11,004 nucleotides of DNA, from the NCBI GenBank assembly GCA_018817865.1, contig JAHITG010000419.1, forward strand, positions 1 to 11,004. Direction: 5' to 3'. Made by a program: the position numbers and the translations under genes. The stretch comes from Spirochaetota bacterium (GTDB taxonomy: Bacteria; Spirochaetota; JAHITG01). The notes beneath the pieces were generated by a model, which saw only the letters and a list, made by a program, of their open reading frames with translations, was not told the origin of the DNA and did not search any database. Shown piece by piece: positions 1 to 7,230 of the stretch (the first letter of the stretch is position 1; every line of letters starts with the position of its first letter).

Positions 1-269
1 CTGCATTAAGCCGTTTGCTTGTGATCGTAGAGCAGTATCCTATATTAAAGGCGGATGCGAATTTCAGGAGCCTGCAGGATGAACTGGCCGGGACAGAAAA
101 CAGGATCGCCGTGGAAAGGAAGAGGTTCAATGATGCCGTTACCGAATATAATATGTACATCCGTGTTATTCCGAATAATATTATAGCGGGTTTTACGGGA
201 TTTACAAAGTCTGAACTCTATAAAATTCCCGAGATCGCTAAAGAAACGCCAAAAGTCAATTTTGAATAA
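1..269 (+). CDS. lemA: LemA family protein, 3' end only
   Basis: This is the C-terminal part of a LemA-family membrane-anchored protein; the N-terminal anchor lies left of the window. The reading frame starts at base 3 (ALSRLLVIVEQYP) and ends with TAA at 267-269. Family hallmarks are visible in order: the EQYPILKA segment, then LQDELAGTENRIAVERKRFND, split here as LQDELAGTEN and RIAVERKRFNDAVTEYN, then the IPNNIIAGFTGF segment and a C-terminal PKVNFE resembling the usual PxVxF ending. LemA proteins usually have one N-terminal transmembrane helix and a four-helix coiled domain; their biochemical role is not settled, and many sit beside TPM-domain or M48 peptidase genes. Whether that holds here cannot be seen. 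The ttg at 15 is not a real start because the family alignment continues upstream of it. Confidence 0.9.
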   Translation, partial: ALSRLLVIVEQYPILKADANFRSLQDELAGTENRIAVERKRFNDAVTEYNMYIRVIPNNIIAGFTGFTKSELYKIPEIAKETPKVNFE

Positions 270-311
270 AAAGATACCAGGTTGTGACTTATACTAAAAA
301 AGAGATTTTTT

Positions 312-336
312 TGTAGGGGTTCGATTTATCGAACCC
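312..336 (+). repeat. TGTAG-headed palindrome downstream of lemA
   Basis: TGTAG (312-316) is followed by a perfect 20-bp palindrome at 317-336 (GGGTTCGAT, TT, ATCGAACCC). It lies about 45 bp after the lemA stop. It is followed by TTAAAATA rather than a clean T tract, so it could end lemA transcription only weakly. Its TGTAG head is shared with two other hairpins in the same gap, which suggests a dispersed repeat family rather than a dedicated terminator. Confidence 0.55.
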
Positions 337-381
337 TTAAAATACAATATAAATCTAGTTACTAATAAGTAGATTATTACA

Positions 382-477
382 AATGTAGCAAAGGGCCTTT
401 AGGCCCGTTTATACAAAGATAATTATTTTTTTAGGCGGGGCTACCTGTGCCCGTAGGGTAAAGCCCCTTGCTACATT
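382..477. repeat. 96-bp element with 10-bp inverted ends and two internal hairpins
   Basis: The ends are a perfect 10-bp inverted repeat: AATGTAGCAA at 382-391 and TTGCTACATT at 468-477. Inside are two hairpins. One is GGGCC-TTTA-GGCCC at 393-406. The other has arms GGGGCT (437-442) and AGCCCC (462-467), extended by ACC/GGT (443-445 with 457-459). Each hairpin sits next to one end, so the element may be two solo TGTAGCAA-headed repeats facing each other or one MITE/REP-like unit. No transposase is nearby. With the palindrome at 312-336 it fills most of the gap between lemA and the radical-SAM gene. Confidence 0.65.
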
Positions 478-529
478 AATTTTTATTTCATAACAAATTC
501 ATGTACTCCTGACATTCCAATATGATCAA

Positions 530-1441
530 GTGAAAAAGCCTTCATATTTTAAGATACTGGAAAATGGAACTTTAGATAAGCGGATCGAGGAAGCTTATGA
601 TATCCTGACCCACTGCTGCCTGTGTCCTAACAACTGCGGAGTGGACAGAAGAAAAGAGGAAGGGAACTGCCGCAGCCGTATAACTCCCATGATCTCCAGT
701 TTTAACCCCCACCATGGTGAAGAACCCCCCATATCCGGTATATCCGGATCAGGAACGATCTTTTTTACCAACTGCACTCTTCACTGCTGTTTCTGTCAGA
801 ATTATCCCATCAGCCAGATGGGGACCGGCAGTAAAAGGACTGTTGAAGAATTAGCGGACATGTATCTCTATTTACAGGCGAAGCACTGCCATAATATAAA
901 TTTTGTGACCCCTACCCATTTTGTGCCGCAGATATTGAAAGCGCTGAAGATCGCTGTTTCCAGGGGTTTCAACCTTCCCCTGGTCTATAATTCAAGCGGT
1001 TATGATTCTCTAAAGACGCTCAAGCTGTTAGACGGGGTCATTGATATTTACTTGCCTGATATGAAATACGGGAGTAATGAGAACGGACTACAGTATTCCA
1101 AAGTACAAAATTATTCTGACCATAACAGGATCGCGATAAAAGAGATGTTTTCACAGGTAGGAGCACTTGAAACTACCCGGGATGGCGTGGCAGTGAAGGG
1201 TTTGATCATACGCCATCTTGTTCTCCCTTACAATATTTCTAAAAGCAAAGAGATCTTGAAATTTCTAAAAGAGGAAGTGGGTACGGAAATGACTTTAAGT
1301 ATTATGGCGCAGTACTTTCCCGCATACAAGGCTGTGGATGATAAAAGGCTGAAATTCAAGATCACACCTCAAGAGTATAAAGTGATCATCGATCATGCAC
1401 TAACACTTGGTTTTAAAAATATTCTCGGTCAGGAGATATAG
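530..1441 (+). CDS. pflX: PflX-like radical SAM protein (PFL-activase homologue)
   Basis: A 303-residue cytoplasmic radical-SAM protein of the PflX group, homologous to pyruvate formate-lyase activating enzymes. The SAM-binding 4Fe-4S motif is C82-x3-C86-x2-C89 (CTLHCCFCQN). It is preceded by an N-terminal cysteine set, C29-x2-C32-x3-C36-x10-C47, typical of this group and possibly binding a second cluster. The segment HHGEEPPISG before the motif is also characteristic. The physiological substrate of PflX proteins is not established, and no pyruvate formate-lyase gene is in view. The start is GTG at 530: the frame is open upstream only to TAA at 491-493 and contains no ATG, TTG or other GTG. 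ATGs at 501 and 522 are in another frame and stop at once. There is no clear Shine-Dalgarno sequence. hemW follows after 7 bp, so the two are probably co-transcribed. Confidence 0.87.
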   Translation: MKKPSYFKILENGTLDKRIEEAYDILTHCCLCPNNCGVDRRKEEGNCRSRITPMISSFNPHHGEEPPISGISGSGTIFFTNCTLHCCFCQNYPISQMGTGSKRTVEELADMYLYLQAKHCHNINFVTPTHFVPQILKALKIAVSRGFNLPLVYNSSGYDSLKTLKLLDGVIDIYLPDMKYGSNENGLQYSKVQNYSDHNRIAIKEMFSQVGALETTRDGVAVKGLIIRHLVLPYNISKSKEILKFLKEEVGTEMTLSIMAQYFPAYKAVDDKRLKFKITPQEYKVIIDHALTLGFKNILGQEI

Positions 1442-1448
1442 AATACAC

Positions 1449-2606
1449 ATGGAAAAACTGGGGATCTATATCCATATACCTTTCTGCAGAAGGAAATGCT
1501 CTTATTGTGATTTTTATTCTATTGTCCCGGAAGGAACAATAATAGATCAATATGTAAAAGCCCTGCTTCGGGAATTAAAGTTATTTTCAGCGGAGTGTAA
1601 ACAGCAGTACCTGATAGATACCCTGTATATCGGGGGCGGAACCCCTACGGTATTAAGCGCAGGGCAGGTAGAAGAGATCATGCAGGCTGTCAGGCATCAT
1701 TTTATTCTTGAGGATAACCCTGAGATAAGCATAGAGGTGAATCCCGAATCACTGACGCGGGAGCATCTGAACTCTTTTAAAAATTCTTCAGTTAACCGGA
1801 TCAGCATGGGAGTCCAGACATTCAATAATAAGATCTTAAAATATATCGGACGAATAACGAATAAAGAAGAGATATTTGTGAAGATGAATATGGTCAGGGA
1901 TATGGGTTTTAGTAATGTGTCATTTGATCTGATCTTCGGACTGCCATATCAGGACCTCAAAGTCTTTAAAACAGACCTGAAAACAGCTCTGCGGTTTAAA
2001 CCCAAACATCTGTCAATATACAGCCTGATATTAAATAAAGATACTCCTTTGTATAAGAAGTTTGAAAAGGATCCGAAAAATTTTCCTGATGACGGATTAA
2101 CAGCCCGGGAGTATATTTATGCGGTCAGGATTCTGGAGGAACAGGGATTACAGCAATATGAAATATCTAATTTTGCGTTTCCCGCTTTTCAAAGCGGACA
2201 TAATTTAAAGTACTGGCATTTAAAACCGGTTTTAGGTGTTGGAGCATCTGCAGTATCGACCATTCACCGGACACGCTGGAAGAATCCGGACGATATCAGT
2301 CAATATTTAAAATGGACACAGGCTGAAAAATATTACAGATCAGATACAGAGAAAATTGACGATTTGAAGTATTATAATGAGAAGGTGATGCTGAAATTAC
2401 GGCTGAAAGAAGGGATATCGCAAGAGGATTTGAATGAAAAGGAGAGGGGCTTTCTTGATCAAAAAAGAGATGCCATTCGGTCTTTTAAAGAGCACAAATT
2501 TTTATGTGAAGAAGACAACAGGATCTTTTTAACAACAGCAGGAGTTCTTCTTTCCAATCGCATTATTGCTGAGCTGATGATGGATAAAAATGAAGTTTTA
2601 TATTAG
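1449..2606 (+). CDS. hemW: HemW, radical SAM haem chaperone (HemN-like)
   Basis: A 385-residue radical-SAM protein of the HemN/HemW family. Visible motifs from the ATG at 1449 are IHIPFC13RRKC17SYC20DF, GGGTP (62-66), EVNPE (96-100) and RISMGVQT (117-124). The cluster motif CxxxCxYCDF lacks the fourth Cys (CxYCxC) of true oxygen-independent coproporphyrinogen oxidase HemN. This points to HemW, which inserts haem into apo-proteins, rather than to a haem-biosynthetic enzyme. The frame is open upstream to 1407, inside pflX, but homology begins at MEKLGIYIHIPF. AGGAG at 1431-1435 is a possible ribosome-binding site, spaced rather far from the ATG. The gene starts 7 bp after pflX and its stop codon overlaps the convergent mgtE end by 4 bp. 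Confidence 0.92.
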   Translation: MEKLGIYIHIPFCRRKCSYCDFYSIVPEGTIIDQYVKALLRELKLFSAECKQQYLIDTLYIGGGTPTVLSAGQVEEIMQAVRHHFILEDNPEISIEVNPESLTREHLNSFKNSSVNRISMGVQTFNNKILKYIGRITNKEEIFVKMNMVRDMGFSNVSFDLIFGLPYQDLKVFKTDLKTALRFKPKHLSIYSLILNKDTPLYKKFEKDPKNFPDDGLTAREYIYAVRILEEQGLQQYEISNFAFPAFQSGHNLKYWHLKPVLGVGASAVSTIHRTRWKNPDDISQYLKWTQAEKYYRSDTEKIDDLKYYNEKVMLKLRLKEGISQEDLNEKERGFLDQKRDAIRSFKEHKFLCEEDNRIFLTTAGVLLSNRIIAELMMDKNEVLY

Positions 2607-3949
2607 AACTTTAAGATCAGTTTAGCTATGAGGAAATAGATCATAAGACCTGATGAGTCAATGATGGTCGTGATAAGCGGACTGCTGACCACAGCCGGGT
2701 CCATTTTGATCTTTTTAAGAACGAGGGGAAGTATTGCACCGATGAGGTTGGCCCAGACCACGACAAAAAAGATCGCAACGCTTGCAACATAGCTGACCAC
2801 TCTTGCCCCTTTCATGAGATAGGCTCTTATGTAAAGAGCCAAACCCAGACTTAACCCTAAAAGAGCTCCGATGATCAGTTCTTTTATGAATAATTTTTTC
2901 CATTGTATCAATCTGAAATCACCGATCGCCATGGCACGGATGATCAGGGCAGATGATTGGGTGCCCACATTACCGCCGCTGCCTATGAGGACCGCAATAA
3001 AAAAAGAGAGTGCCACGACTGATTCAATGGCAAAGCTGAAATGAGCAATGATGCTGGTTGAAATAAAACTCCCGACCAGCAGAAGAAGGAGCCATCCAAC
3101 CCTGCTTTTATATATTTCAAATATGGATGCGGACATATAATTGATCTCAAAAGGAGTAACACCGGACTGTTTATGAATATCTTCGGTTATCTCCTCTTCA
3201 GCAACATCAAAAACGTCATCAAATGTTACAATACCGACCAGAACCCCGTTATCAACGACCGGGAGGGCAAACTGATCATATTTTTTCATCAGCTTTACCG
3301 CTTCTTCTCTGTCACTATAGGCATTCAGAGCTACAAAAGTGTTATCCATGATATTCTCGATCTTTTTTTCAGGACTGGCCAGTATAAGCTTCCGCAGGCG
3401 GATATCATCGATCAGGTTGTTATATTTGTCCACTACATATATTGTTGAAATTGTCTCTTTGTCCTGCCCTACTTTTCTGATATAGTTCAATGCATACCTG
3501 ATCTTCCAGTTTGGTGATACGGCAACAAATTCCGGTGTCATCAAACGGCCTATGCTCTCTTCCGGATAGCTTAACAGTTTTTTTGATTCTTTCAGTTCTT
3601 CCTGCGGCAGCAGCTTTAATAATTTTATTCTCCGATCTTTATGAAGGTATTCCAGGATAGCTGTTCTGTCATCCGGTTCCAGGTTTAAAAGGATATGCTT
3701 TACTGTTTTTAAAGATAGTTTCTCAAGCAGCAGTTCCTGGAAATCATCCTGCAGATAGGGAAAGACCTTACTTTTTACTTCATCTGATATGGTTTTAAAA
3801 AATCTGATCTTATTTGTATAATTCCATATCAGGGATATGATATCCGCGAATTCCTGGGGTGCGAGATCCTTTATGGTATCGGAGACACCGGCCCATTCTT
3901 TCTGATTGATCATGTTTGCTATCTGCTGTGAAAATGATGGTTGCGACAT
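2603..3949 (-). CDS. mgtE: MgtE family magnesium transporter/channel
   Basis: A 448-residue MgtE protein, close to the family norm. Residues 1-130 form the helical MgtE-N domain. A pair of CBS domains follows at about 135-255; GRLMTPEFVAV opens the first and FALPVVDNGVLVGIVTFDDV lies in the second. The acidic linker EEEITEDIHK leads to the membrane domain at about 285-448. Membrane signatures are SGGNVGTQ (324-331), GALLGLSLGL (361-370) and SSPLITTIIDSSGLMIYF; D431 there corresponds by position to the Mg2+-binding Asp of the Thermus MgtE pore. In characterised homologues the N and CBS domains sense cytosolic Mg2+ and close the pore. The start at 3949 gives the full N domain but has no convincing Shine-Dalgarno sequence. 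The gene converges on hemW (4-bp overlap) and diverges from the lipoprotein gene. Confidence 0.95.
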   Translation of the reverse strand: MSQPSFSQQIANMINQKEWAGVSDTIKDLAPQEFADIISLIWNYTNKIRFFKTISDEVKSKVFPYLQDDFQELLLEKLSLKTVKHILLNLEPDDRTAILEYLHKDRRIKLLKLLPQEELKESKKLLSYPEESIGRLMTPEFVAVSPNWKIRYALNYIRKVGQDKETISTIYVVDKYNNLIDDIRLRKLILASPEKKIENIMDNTFVALNAYSDREEAVKLMKKYDQFALPVVDNGVLVGIVTFDDVFDVAEEEITEDIHKQSGVTPFEINYMSASIFEIYKSRVGWLLLLLVGSFISTSIIAHFSFAIESVVALSFFIAVLIGSGGNVGTQSSALIIRAMAIGDFRLIQWKKLFIKELIIGALLGLSLGLALYIRAYLMKGARVVSYVASVAIFFVVVWANLIGAILPLVLKKIKMDPAVVSSPLITTIIDSSGLMIYFLIAKLILKF

Positions 3950-3985
3950 ATAAAAAAGATATTGCTTTTTAATTTGATAGCAAGC

Positions 3986-4013
3986 ATTTTATTTCCAATA
4001 TAGGCACCTTCAA
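3986..4013 (-). promoter_or_regulatory. possible mgtE promoter
   Basis: Read on the minus strand, TTGAAG (4008-4013) and TAAAAT (3986-3991) are separated by 16 bp and would give a leader of roughly 30 nt before mgtE. The -35 box matches the consensus at only four positions. I see no M-box Mg2+ riboswitch, and a leader this short could not contain one. Confidence 0.3.
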
Positions 4014-4084
4014 ATATCTTTGCAGTTGTATAAAGTGATAAAGTTAAGACCCGGCATCTCCACCTCCATTCGTTAACATTTTTC

Positions 4085-4112
4085 TTGACATAGTAAAGAA
4101 AACGATTAAAAT
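4085..4112 (+). promoter_or_regulatory. sigma-70-like promoter of the CBM48 lipoprotein gene
   Basis: TTGACA at 4085-4090 is a perfect -35 box. TAAAAT at 4107-4112 is a five-of-six -10 box after a 16-bp spacer. Transcription should begin near 4119, only a base or two before the ATG at 4121, which would make the mRNA leaderless. This agrees with the absence of a Shine-Dalgarno sequence. Confidence 0.6.
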
Positions 4113-4120
4113 TAGTTAAT

Positions 4121-5431
4121 ATGAAAATCAGGACAGTAATTATAATTATCATAGGCTTGCTCTTCCTGCTCGGCTGCGGCGGGAAAAAAGAGGATGAGAA
4201 GATGGACGAGTCCAAGCTGGTGTATAAACCGGTTGAGGATACGAGGGAGGAAGCTGCACCTCCGGAGAAAACCGAGTATGGTTATAATTTTTCCATTAAG
4301 GCTCCAAAAGCAAATTATGTATCAATAGTAGGAGATTTCAACAACTGGCTTGATAACAGGACCCCGATGGTTAAAAATAAGTATGGAGTATGGTCTATTA
4401 CGATCCCGCTTAAAAGAGGGATCTATTCCTATAAGTTCAATATTGATAACACATGGGTGATAGATGCAAATAACCCGAATCTGGCAAGGGACAGCCTGGA
4501 TGACCGCCGTTCTATTATTGAAGTTACAGAGGATTCTGAAGGGTATGAGGAGCCAATTTATCGCGGTGTAACGAATGCACGGTCACCAGTGATGGAAAAA
4601 ACCAATATTATTTTTTCCTATAAAGATAAATTTGCAGAGACTGTCTCCATTGCAGGGACATTTAACAACTGGGAGAAGGACCAGTATTTTTTAAAGAAGA
4701 ACAAGCACGGTGTCTGGGAGACTGCAATCCATATTTCAAAAGGGGAATACTATTACAAATTCAATGTAGACGGTGTTTGGAAACATGATCCAAATAATCC
4801 TGTCTATGTGGATGACAAGCAGGGTGATTATAAATCCGTATTAGTTATCGATAATATTATAAAAGACAGGGCTGACAGCCCGACAGTAATTAATAAGGAC
4901 ATTATCCGCTTCAGCTTTTATAACAAGGATCTGCCATCCAATTATACTATTTCGGTAATAGGAGATTTTAATGACTGGAAAACAAATAAGGACGTTATGG
5001 CGGATAATGATTTTAATAAAACATGGTTTACTACCGTAGAACTTAAAAAAGGTGAATATTATTATAAATTTTACCTTGCCGGAACGGAGTTTTTTGATCC
5101 TCAAAATACACTCAAAAAAGTAACCCCGGAAGGCATTACGGCTAATTACCTGAAAGTAATACTTCCGGCAGGCAAACGTAATGTAAAATTCTCTTACAGG
5201 AACAGGAAAGCAAAAGATGTTTTTCTGGTGGGTGATTTTAACAATTGGAATCCCCAGATCGATAAATTGCAGAAGGATCAGACAGGACTCTGGTATATCG
5301 TAAAAAAAATGTATCCCGGTACATATTCCTATCAATATATTGTTGATGAAAAATGGATCACGGATCCATCCAACGGGGACTCTGTGACCGACCAGAACGG
5401 CGGTTTCAGTTCTTTTCTGCGTGTTCAATAG
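4121..5431 (+). CDS. lipoprotein with four glycogen-binding (AMPK/CBM48-like) domains
   Basis: A 436-residue predicted lipoprotein. Residues 1-18 are a hydrophobic signal ending in the lipobox LLGC, with C19 as the lipidation site. A charged linker (about 20-52) follows. Four immunoglobulin-like E-set domains then repeat at about 55-135, 161-244, 260-347 and 353-436. Each carries the glycogen-binding signature: GDFNNW (71-76), GTFNNW (179-184), GDFNDW (281-286) and GDFNNW (371-376). Each also has a downstream aromatic-rich YxYKF or SYQYI strand and a W/F-x-x-DP/DAN turn. This fold occurs in AMPK beta subunits and in the N-terminal modules of glycogen branching enzymes, where the Trp contacts alpha-glucan. 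No catalytic domain is present, so I infer an envelope protein that binds polysaccharide or uses the domains for protein contacts. It lies upstream of the FlaA-like gene, 79 bp apart with a separate promoter. Confidence 0.85.
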   Translation: MKIRTVIIIIIGLLFLLGCGGKKEDEKMDESKLVYKPVEDTREEAAPPEKTEYGYNFSIKAPKANYVSIVGDFNNWLDNRTPMVKNKYGVWSITIPLKRGIYSYKFNIDNTWVIDANNPNLARDSLDDRRSIIEVTEDSEGYEEPIYRGVTNARSPVMEKTNIIFSYKDKFAETVSIAGTFNNWEKDQYFLKKNKHGVWETAIHISKGEYYYKFNVDGVWKHDPNNPVYVDDKQGDYKSVLVIDNIIKDRADSPTVINKDIIRFSFYNKDLPSNYTISVIGDFNDWKTNKDVMADNDFNKTWFTTVELKKGEYYYKFYLAGTEFFDPQNTLKKVTPEGITANYLKVILPAGKRNVKFSYRNRKAKDVFLVGDFNNWNPQIDKLQKDQTGLWYIVKKMYPGTYSYQYIVDEKWITDPSNGDSVTDQNGGFSSFLRVQ

Positions 5432-5443
5432 AGAATTTTTTTA

Positions 5444-5471
5444 TTGACAATTAAAATATTTATAGTATTAT
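5444..5471 (+). promoter_or_regulatory. promoter of the FlaA-like gene
   Basis: TTGACA (5444-5449) and TATTAT (5466-5471) are separated by 16 bp. This predicts a start near 5478 and a leader of about 33 nt containing the good Shine-Dalgarno sequence AAGGAG at 5499-5504. The same transcript could continue into rplU, since only 24 bp separate the two genes. Confidence 0.5.
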
Positions 5472-5510
5472 TCCAATACATTATAAGACCTTTTTTTCAA
5501 GGAGAGAAAT

Positions 5511-6257
5511 GTGAAAAAAAATTCAATAATTCTCTTTTTTTTAATTATTTTTTCATTATCGACCGGATTAAATGCCCAGAAGCAGAATGTCTATGACATG
5601 AAGCTTAAATTTATTACCGCGATCAATTTAAGGTACTGGACCGTGGTGGATGATTTTGATTTTCAAAAGAGTAACAATTGGGAATTTAATTATAAGCAGG
5701 GAGCCGGCGACCCTGAGGATACATCGGGAAAGAAGGTTTTTTTAAGAAAAGTAGAGCCGGGGGCTAAATTTAGCGAAGTGGAAGGCGGAAGGTTCCTTTC
5801 CGAGAAGTATAATATCAGCACATCCTGTCTGGGTGCGAAAATTGTATTTCCGGAGCATTATCAGACTACTTTTCTGGTAAGACCAAAAGAGAGTATGTTG
5901 GTGAACGGATTATGCAGGAAGATCTCTTTATGGGTATTAGGCCGGGGTAAAAATATTGATCTCGAGATAGCTGTGAGCGATTATCTGGGAAAGGGATATT
6001 TCCTGTACGCAGGGAAGCTTGATTTTATTGGATGGAAATATCTGGAAGTGGAGATCCCTGCCAGTATCCCGCAGAATTTCGGTTCTTTTCCCCAACAGGA
6101 ATTAATAAAATTTGAAGGTTTTTTAGTGACAAATAATCCGTCGCGATTTGCAGATGAAATATACAAACCGTATTATTTTTATGTAGACCATCTGGAAGCA
6201 TTAATGGACCAGAATGTTGAGAAGTTTCCGGGTGTTGAGATCACGGATAATTGGTAA
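5511..6257 (+). CDS. flaA: FlaA-like secreted protein (flagellar filament outer layer)
   Basis: A 248-residue exported protein. The signal peptide is residues 1-22 (KK, a hydrophobic core, then GLNA before Q23). The C-terminal half follows spirochaetal FlaA: KISLWVLGRGKNIDLEI (137-153), SDYLGKGYFLYAGKLDFIGW (156-175), EVEIPASIPQ (179-188), FEGFLVTNNP (201-210) and YYFYVDHLEAL (221-231). In spirochaetes FlaA is a periplasmic sheath protein around the FlaB flagellar core. A beta-sandwich envelope protein with another role is possible, as FlaA-domain proteins can be paralogous. The start is GTG at 5511, 6 bp after AAGGAG; the overlapping ATG at 5509 runs straight into TGA. L21 follows after 24 bp. 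Similarity is by pattern memory, not alignment. Confidence 0.7.
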   Translation: MKKNSIILFFLIIFSLSTGLNAQKQNVYDMKLKFITAINLRYWTVVDDFDFQKSNNWEFNYKQGAGDPEDTSGKKVFLRKVEPGAKFSEVEGGRFLSEKYNISTSCLGAKIVFPEHYQTTFLVRPKESMLVNGLCRKISLWVLGRGKNIDLEIAVSDYLGKGYFLYAGKLDFIGWKYLEVEIPASIPQNFGSFPQQELIKFEGFLVTNNPSRFADEIYKPYYFYVDHLEALMDQNVEKFPGVEITDNW

Positions 6258-6281
6258 ATATACAGGAGGTTACTTATAATT

Positions 6282-6599
6282 ATGTACGCGGTAGTAGAGT
6301 TAAATAATATTCAGTATGTCATTAAGAAAAACGAAGAGATCAAAGTTGATAAATTGTCTTATGACGCTAAAAAGACAGATCTGGAGCTAAAAAATGTTCT
6401 TCTTCTAAATAATGATAAAGAGACAATGATAGGCAAACCTTATCTGAAAAATGTGGTAGTAAAAGCCAAGATTGTTAAAGATATGAAGGATAAAAAAGTA
6501 GTTATCTTTAAGTATAAGAAGAGAAAAGGCTATCGAAAGAAGCAGGGACACAGGCAGCCTTATACCATTCTGAAGATCCAGGATATCAAAGTAAGTTAA
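6282..6599 (+). CDS. rplU: 50S ribosomal protein L21
   Basis: A 105-residue protein matching bL21. It opens MYAVVELNNIQYVI (compare MYAVIxxGGKQY), has the central KPYLKNVVVKAKIV strand, and ends in the 23S rRNA-binding basic stretch FKYKKRKGYRKKQGHRQPYT. It binds 23S rRNA in the large subunit. The usual GGKQY is replaced by LNNIQY, a mild divergence. AGGAGGT at 6264-6270 is a strong Shine-Dalgarno sequence 11 bp before the ATG. The neighbours prp and rpmA confirm the call. An L21-binding leader, known from some Firmicutes, cannot fit in the 24-bp gap. Confidence 0.93.
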   Translation: MYAVVELNNIQYVIKKNEEIKVDKLSYDAKKTDLELKNVLLLNNDKETMIGKPYLKNVVVKAKIVKDMKDKKVVIFKYKKRKGYRKKQGHRQPYTILKIQDIKVS

Positions 6600-6602
6600 T
6601 GA

Positions 6603-6968
6603 ATGATAAATATTTATTTTTTTTATACAGGTAATACAATAAAAGGTTTTAAGATTACAGGGCATTCCAATCTTTTTAAAAAGTTGGGATACAGGATAAG
6701 AAAAAGAGTATTTAAAAAAATATCATTCAATAATAAGGATTATATCTGTTCAGCCGTATCAGCAGTGGCATATATGGCTGTGATCGGCCTGGCTGAAGAA
6801 TGCAGGAAGAAGGTTTCATATAAAGAGAATGATTCCGGATTTCTGGAATGCCGATTAAAGGAAAAACCGGATAAGAAAAGCAGTATTATATTTAATTCCT
6901 TATTAAGGACATTAGATAAAATAAAGGATGAATATCCTGATAATTTGATAATACATACGGAGGAATAA
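6603..6968 (+). CDS. prp: Prp/YsxB-like ribosomal-processing cysteine protease homologue
   Basis: A 121-residue protein in the rplU-rpmA gap, the usual place of ysxB/prp. The catalytic pair of Prp is preserved: H21 in ITGHSN and C49 in DYICSAVSAVA, followed by the helix of the compact family fold. In Staphylococcus aureus, Prp removes an N-terminal extension of L27. Here H21 and C49 are 28 residues apart, against about 12 in the characterised enzymes; the extra Lys/Arg-rich segment is about residues 24-44. L27 downstream has no extension to remove, so the substrate is uncertain. The ATG at 6603 lies 3 bp after the L21 stop with no strong Shine-Dalgarno sequence, so translation is probably coupled to L21. 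L27 follows after 1 bp. Confidence 0.85.
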   Translation: MINIYFFYTGNTIKGFKITGHSNLFKKLGYRIRKRVFKKISFNNKDYICSAVSAVAYMAVIGLAEECRKKVSYKENDSGFLECRLKEKPDKKSSIIFNSLLRTLDKIKDEYPDNLIIHTEE

Positions 6969-6969
6969 A

Positions 6970-7215
6970 ATGGCACATAAAAAAGGCCAGGGTTCGTCAA
7001 GGAACGGACGCGACAGCAATCCCCAGTTTTTGGGCTTTAAAATGTTCGGCGGACAGCAGATCAAAGCCGGGAATATAATTATCCGACAGAGGGGTACTAA
7101 GTACCATCCCGGCATGAATGTAGGGATGGGCAGAGACAACACCCTCTTTGCTAAAAAGGACGGCACATTGCTTTTTACCAGGAAACAAAGCAAAAAAATA
7201 ATTGAAATTGTTTAA
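6970..7215 (+). CDS. rpmA: 50S ribosomal protein L27
   Basis: An 81-residue bL27. It starts MAHKKGQGSSRNGRDSNPQF, the conserved flexible N-terminus that reaches toward the peptidyl-transferase centre, and continues with FGGQQIKAGNIIIRQRGTKYHPG and GRDNTLFAKKDG, written here in two motifs around the conserved RQRGT. The family start is intact with Ala-His-Lys-Lys after Met, and there is no FFASKKG-type leader like that cleaved by Prp in Firmicutes. GGAGG at 6959-6963 lies inside the last codons of prp and gives a good ribosome-binding site. The Obg GTPase gene that often follows is absent; a convergent PHP gene lies there instead. Confidence 0.97.
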   Translation: MAHKKGQGSSRNGRDSNPQFLGFKMFGGQQIKAGNIIIRQRGTKYHPGMNVGMGRDNTLFAKKDGTLLFTRKQSKKIIEIV

Positions 7216-7230
7216 TGAAAGCTGCGGGTT

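Noticed and set aside
1407..1448. Upstream start for hemW at 1407
   Set aside because: The extra 14 residues lie inside pflX, have no family similarity, and the HemW N-terminus MEKLGIYIHIPF starts at 1449.
3173..3448. Plus-strand open frame opposite mgtE
   Set aside because: It mirrors the CBS-domain coding sequence of mgtE, which is unambiguous; no start signal or protein similarity.
3950..4120. M-box Mg2+ riboswitch upstream of mgtE
   Set aside because: The 171-bp divergent gap shows no recognisable M-box pairing pattern on the minus strand, and the best promoter leaves only about 30 nt of leader.
4841..5428. Minus-strand open frame of 195 codons opposite the lipoprotein gene
   Set aside because: It is the antisense shadow of strongly conserved CBM48 domains and its translation shows no family motif.
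6603..6968. L27 with a Firmicutes-type cleavable leader upstream of 6970
   Set aside because: The frame before 6970 has a stop close by, the good ribosome-binding site at 6959-6963 points to the ATG at 6970, and no FFASKKG-like sequence is present.
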